A stretch of 64,000 nt of DNA, from positions 372,001-436,000 of the forward strand of contig NZ_CP046252.1 in the NCBI RefSeq assembly GCF_009720145.1, read 5' to 3'. A model generated the notes under the pieces. That model did not search any database and was not told where the DNA came from. It saw nothing but the letters and a program-made list of their open reading frames with translations. The position numbers were made by a program, and so were the translations under genes. Below, piece by piece: positions 61,941 to 64,000 of the stretch; the first letter of the stretch is position 1, and every line of letters starts with the position of its first letter. The stretch is from Sphingobium sp. CAP-1. Its GTDB lineage: Bacteria > Pseudomonadota > Alphaproteobacteria > Sphingomonadales > Sphingomonadaceae.

Positions 61941-63167
61941 ATGAGCAGGGAAGGCGTGACAGGGATGTTCAGACCGGGCGAACTGGTGAAAGGCTTCAAG
62001 GGCCGCACCGTCCCGCGGGAGCGTACCGCGCTCGCCATCTGGTTCTGGGAAATCGACCGCGTCCTGCTGTCGCTGATCGTCGCGCTGATGGCGATCGGGC
62101 TGGTCGCCGTCGCCGCCGCCTCCCCGGTCGCCGCGATTGATCGTTCCACGGCGCAGGTCGCGGTCAATCCGCTCATCTATTTCTACCGCCAGTTGATATG
62201 GGTGTTCATCGGCCTGCCGATCATGCTGGTCATTTCCATGCTGCCCCGGCCGCAGGCGCGGCGGCTGGCCATCTTCCTGTGCGCCTTCTTCTTCGTGCTG
62301 CTGCTGTGCGTGCCTATCCTGGGCAGCACGGTGAATGGCGCCAAGCGCTGGATCGACCTGCCCGGCTTCCGCCTCCAGCCCTCGGAGTTTCTAAAGCCCG
62401 CTTATGTCGTGACCATCGCCTGGCTGCTGTCGCTGCGCGGCAAGGATGCCAGCCTGCCCGTCATTCAGGCGACCGGCGTCATTACCCTGCTGATCGCCGG
62501 CATTTTGATGAAACAGCCCGATTTCGGTCAGACGGTGATCTTTCTCGCCTGTTGGGGCTGCCTGTTGCTGCTGTCGGGCCTCGAAATGCGCTGGATCGCG
62601 ATGCTGGGTGGCCTCGGCCTCGCGGGCCTCGTCGCGGTCTATATGTTCTATGAAAATGGCCGGCAGCGGATCAACGACTTCCTTGGCATCGGCGTCCAGA
62701 TGGATACCGGCCCGGACCAGACCGACCTCGCCTTCCGCACCATCACCCATGGCGGCTTCATGGGGGTCGGGCCGGGCGGGGGGCAGAACAAGTTCCGCCT
62801 GCCCGAAGCGCATACCGACTATATCTTTTCGGTGATCGGGGAGGAGTTCGGCCTGCTCGCCTGCATCGCGATCGCCTGCGTCTATCTCGCCGTCGTAGTG
62901 CGCGTGCTGCTGCGCCTGCTGGACGAGGAGGATGTGTTCACCATCCTCGCCGCCGCCGGCCTCACCACCCAGTTCGGGTTGCAGGCGATCATCAACATGG
63001 GCGTCAATGCGCAGATTTTTCCGTCAAAGGGCATGACGCTGCCCTTTATCAGCTACGGTGGCTCCTCTATGCTGGCGCTTTGTATCGGCGTTGGCCTGTT
63101 GCTCGCATTCACGCGGCGCAACCCCTTCATGGGTCGGCACACGGTCGTCAAATGGAGTGGTCGATGA
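61941..63167 (+). CDS. ftsW: Septal peptidoglycan polymerase FtsW
   Basis: A 408-residue SEDS-family protein with about ten transmembrane helices. It has G-A-K-R-W-I-D-L, K-P-A-Y-V, an extracellular loop with G-P-G-G-G-Q-N-K, and the C-terminal P-F-I-S-Y-G-G-S-S-M. It polymerises glycan strands at the septum with FtsI. The N-terminus is about 30 residues longer than needed, so an internal start is possible. It overlaps murG by four bases. Confidence 0.95.
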   Translation: MSREGVTGMFRPGELVKGFKGRTVPRERTALAIWFWEIDRVLLSLIVALMAIGLVAVAAASPVAAIDRSTAQVAVNPLIYFYRQLIWVFIGLPIMLVISMLPRPQARRLAIFLCAFFFVLLLCVPILGSTVNGAKRWIDLPGFRLQPSEFLKPAYVVTIAWLLSLRGKDASLPVIQATGVITLLIAGILMKQPDFGQTVIFLACWGCLLLLSGLEMRWIAMLGGLGLAGLVAVYMFYENGRQRINDFLGIGVQMDTGPDQTDLAFRTITHGGFMGVGPGGGQNKFRLPEAHTDYIFSVIGEEFGLLACIAIACVYLAVVVRVLLRLLDEEDVFTILAAAGLTTQFGLQAIINMGVNAQIFPSKGMTLPFISYGGSSMLALCIGVGLLLAFTRRNPFMGRHTVVKWSGR

Positions 63168-64000
63168 GCATTTCCCGTCACTTCGTCCTCGCCGCCGGCG
63201 GGACGGGGGGTCATATGATTCCAGCCCATGCGGTTGCCGAGGAACTGATGGCGCGCGGCCATCATGTCGCGCTCGTCACCGATGAACGGGGCGCGAAAAT
63301 CCCCGGCATCTTCGATAAGGCGCCTGATAATCGGGCGCAGGTACACATCATGCCCGCCGGCCGCATGACCAAGAATCCGGCAAGCTGGCCCGGCGCGCTG
63401 AAGGCGATCCTCGCCGGCCGCGCCATGGCCCGCCGCCTCAACGAAACCTTCCGCCCGACCGCCGTGGTCGGCTTTGGCGGCTATCCCGCCATGCCCGCGC
63501 TGCTGGGCGCGCTGGCCGATGGCATTCCGACCGCGATCCATGAGCAGAATGCTGTGCTGGGCCGGGTGAACCGTCTGCTTAGCCGCAGGGTCGACGCCAT
63601 CGCCACCGCCTATCCGCATGTCGAACGCCTGAAACCCGGCTATGCCGCCAGGGTCCATCTGGTCGGCAATCCGGTGCGCGAGGAAGTCAGGCAGTTGCGC
63701 GAGGAGGAATTTCCCGCGCTGACCGACGAAAGCGTGTTCCGCGTGCTGGTGATCGGCGGCAGCCAGGGCGCGTCGATCCTGTCCAGTGTCGTGCCGGAGG
63801 GGCTGTCGATGCTCCCCATCGCGCTGCGCCGCCGTCTGCAAGTCACCCAGCAATGCCGGGCCGAGGATATTGATCGGGTGCGCAAAGTCTATGCGGAGAT
63901 GGAAATCCCCGCGGACCTCGCCACCTATTTCAATGATGTGCCGGAGAAACTGGGCTGGTCGCATCTGGTGATCGCGCGGGCCGGGGCATCGACGCTGGCC
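63164..64000 (+). CDS. murG: UDP-GlcNAc:lipid I transferase MurG (partial, cut by window end)
   Basis: The first 279 residues of the membrane-associated GT28 glycosyltransferase that turns lipid I into lipid II. The N-terminal glycine-rich loop A-A-G-G-T-G-G-H-M-I-P-A, V-V-G-F-G-G-Y-P, H-E-Q-N-A-V-L-G and V-I-G-G-S-Q-G-A motifs are present. The gene continues past the window, where murC, murB, ddl, ftsQ, ftsA and ftsZ are expected. Confidence 0.96.
   Translation, partial: MSISRHFVLAAGGTGGHMIPAHAVAEELMARGHHVALVTDERGAKIPGIFDKAPDNRAQVHIMPAGRMTKNPASWPGALKAILAGRAMARRLNETFRPTAVVGFGGYPAMPALLGALADGIPTAIHEQNAVLGRVNRLLSRRVDAIATAYPHVERLKPGYAARVHLVGNPVREEVRQLREEEFPALTDESVFRVLVIGGSQGASILSSVVPEGLSMLPIALRRRLQVTQQCRAEDIDRVRKVYAEMEIPADLATYFNDVPEKLGWSHLVIARAGASTLA

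Noticed and set aside
1..64000. CRISPR arrays, tRNA, rRNA, insertion sequences or prophage genes
   Set aside because: None could be seen: no regularly spaced direct repeats, no transposase or integrase motifs, and no cloverleaf or rRNA signatures were recognised by eye.

Overview
The window looks like a chromosomal segment of a Sphingomonadaceae alphaproteobacterium, most likely Sphingobium or a close relative. Supporting signs are the high GC coding bias, two large TonB-dependent receptors, a PafA/SPAP-type alkaline phosphatase, a CarD regulator, an EpsC-type serine acetyltransferase, the alphaproteobacterial argS-SPOR-nagZ-scpAB-tatABC block, and short intergenic palindromes of the kind common in sphingomonads. 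I saw no rRNA, tRNA, CRISPR array, insertion sequence or phage gene.

Layout. 1-2.2 kb: partial DUF924 gene, tldD, a small zinc-finger protein and a doubtful small ORF, all minus. 2.4-9.3 kb (minus): two TonB-dependent receptors separated by an AT-rich gap, the second in an operon with a secreted EF-hand protein, then a BA14K-like protein. 9.5-18.2 kb (plus): exonuclease-like protein, secreted protein plus orphan response regulator, beta-carbonic anhydrase with SulP transporter, TorF-like porin, a two-component system and serine acetyltransferase. 18.3-29.9 kb: alkaline phosphatase (minus), then DsbD-like reductase, tlyA, an RND efflux pair, TspO, ubiK, YbjN, proC and a one-domain asparaginase. 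30-34.3 kb (minus): SUV3-like helicase, S4 protein, fdxA, carD. 34.5-39.3 kb: M23 peptidase and nucleotidyltransferase (plus), then ispH-thrB-rnhA (minus). 39.4-48.4 kb (plus): lipoprotein, argS, SPOR protein, a TetR-Rieske oxygenase cassette, nagZ, scpA, scpB, tatABC. 48.5-52.7 kb: entericidin and cell wall hydrolase (minus), cysK and two membrane proteins (plus). 52.9-64 kb: the division and cell wall cluster mraZ-rsmH-ftsL-ftsI-murE-murF-mraY-murD-ftsW-murG, the last truncated by the window end.

How the parts work together. The last 11 kb is a tightly overlapping operon for peptidoglycan precursor synthesis and septation, headed by five 10-bp-phased repeats that look like an MraZ operator. 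The carbonic anhydrase and SulP genes form a likely bicarbonate supply unit. They and the porin sit between two paralogous OmpR-type regulators, one of which lacks a key acidic residue. The most accessory-looking unit is a TetR repressor and Rieske oxygenase pair with a 43-bp nested palindrome between them, placed inside an otherwise conserved housekeeping gene block. Smaller regulatory structures of note are a hairpin bracketing the ribosome binding site of the porin gene, an EcfG-like promoter in front of the entericidin gene, and a palindromic repeat translated within murD.
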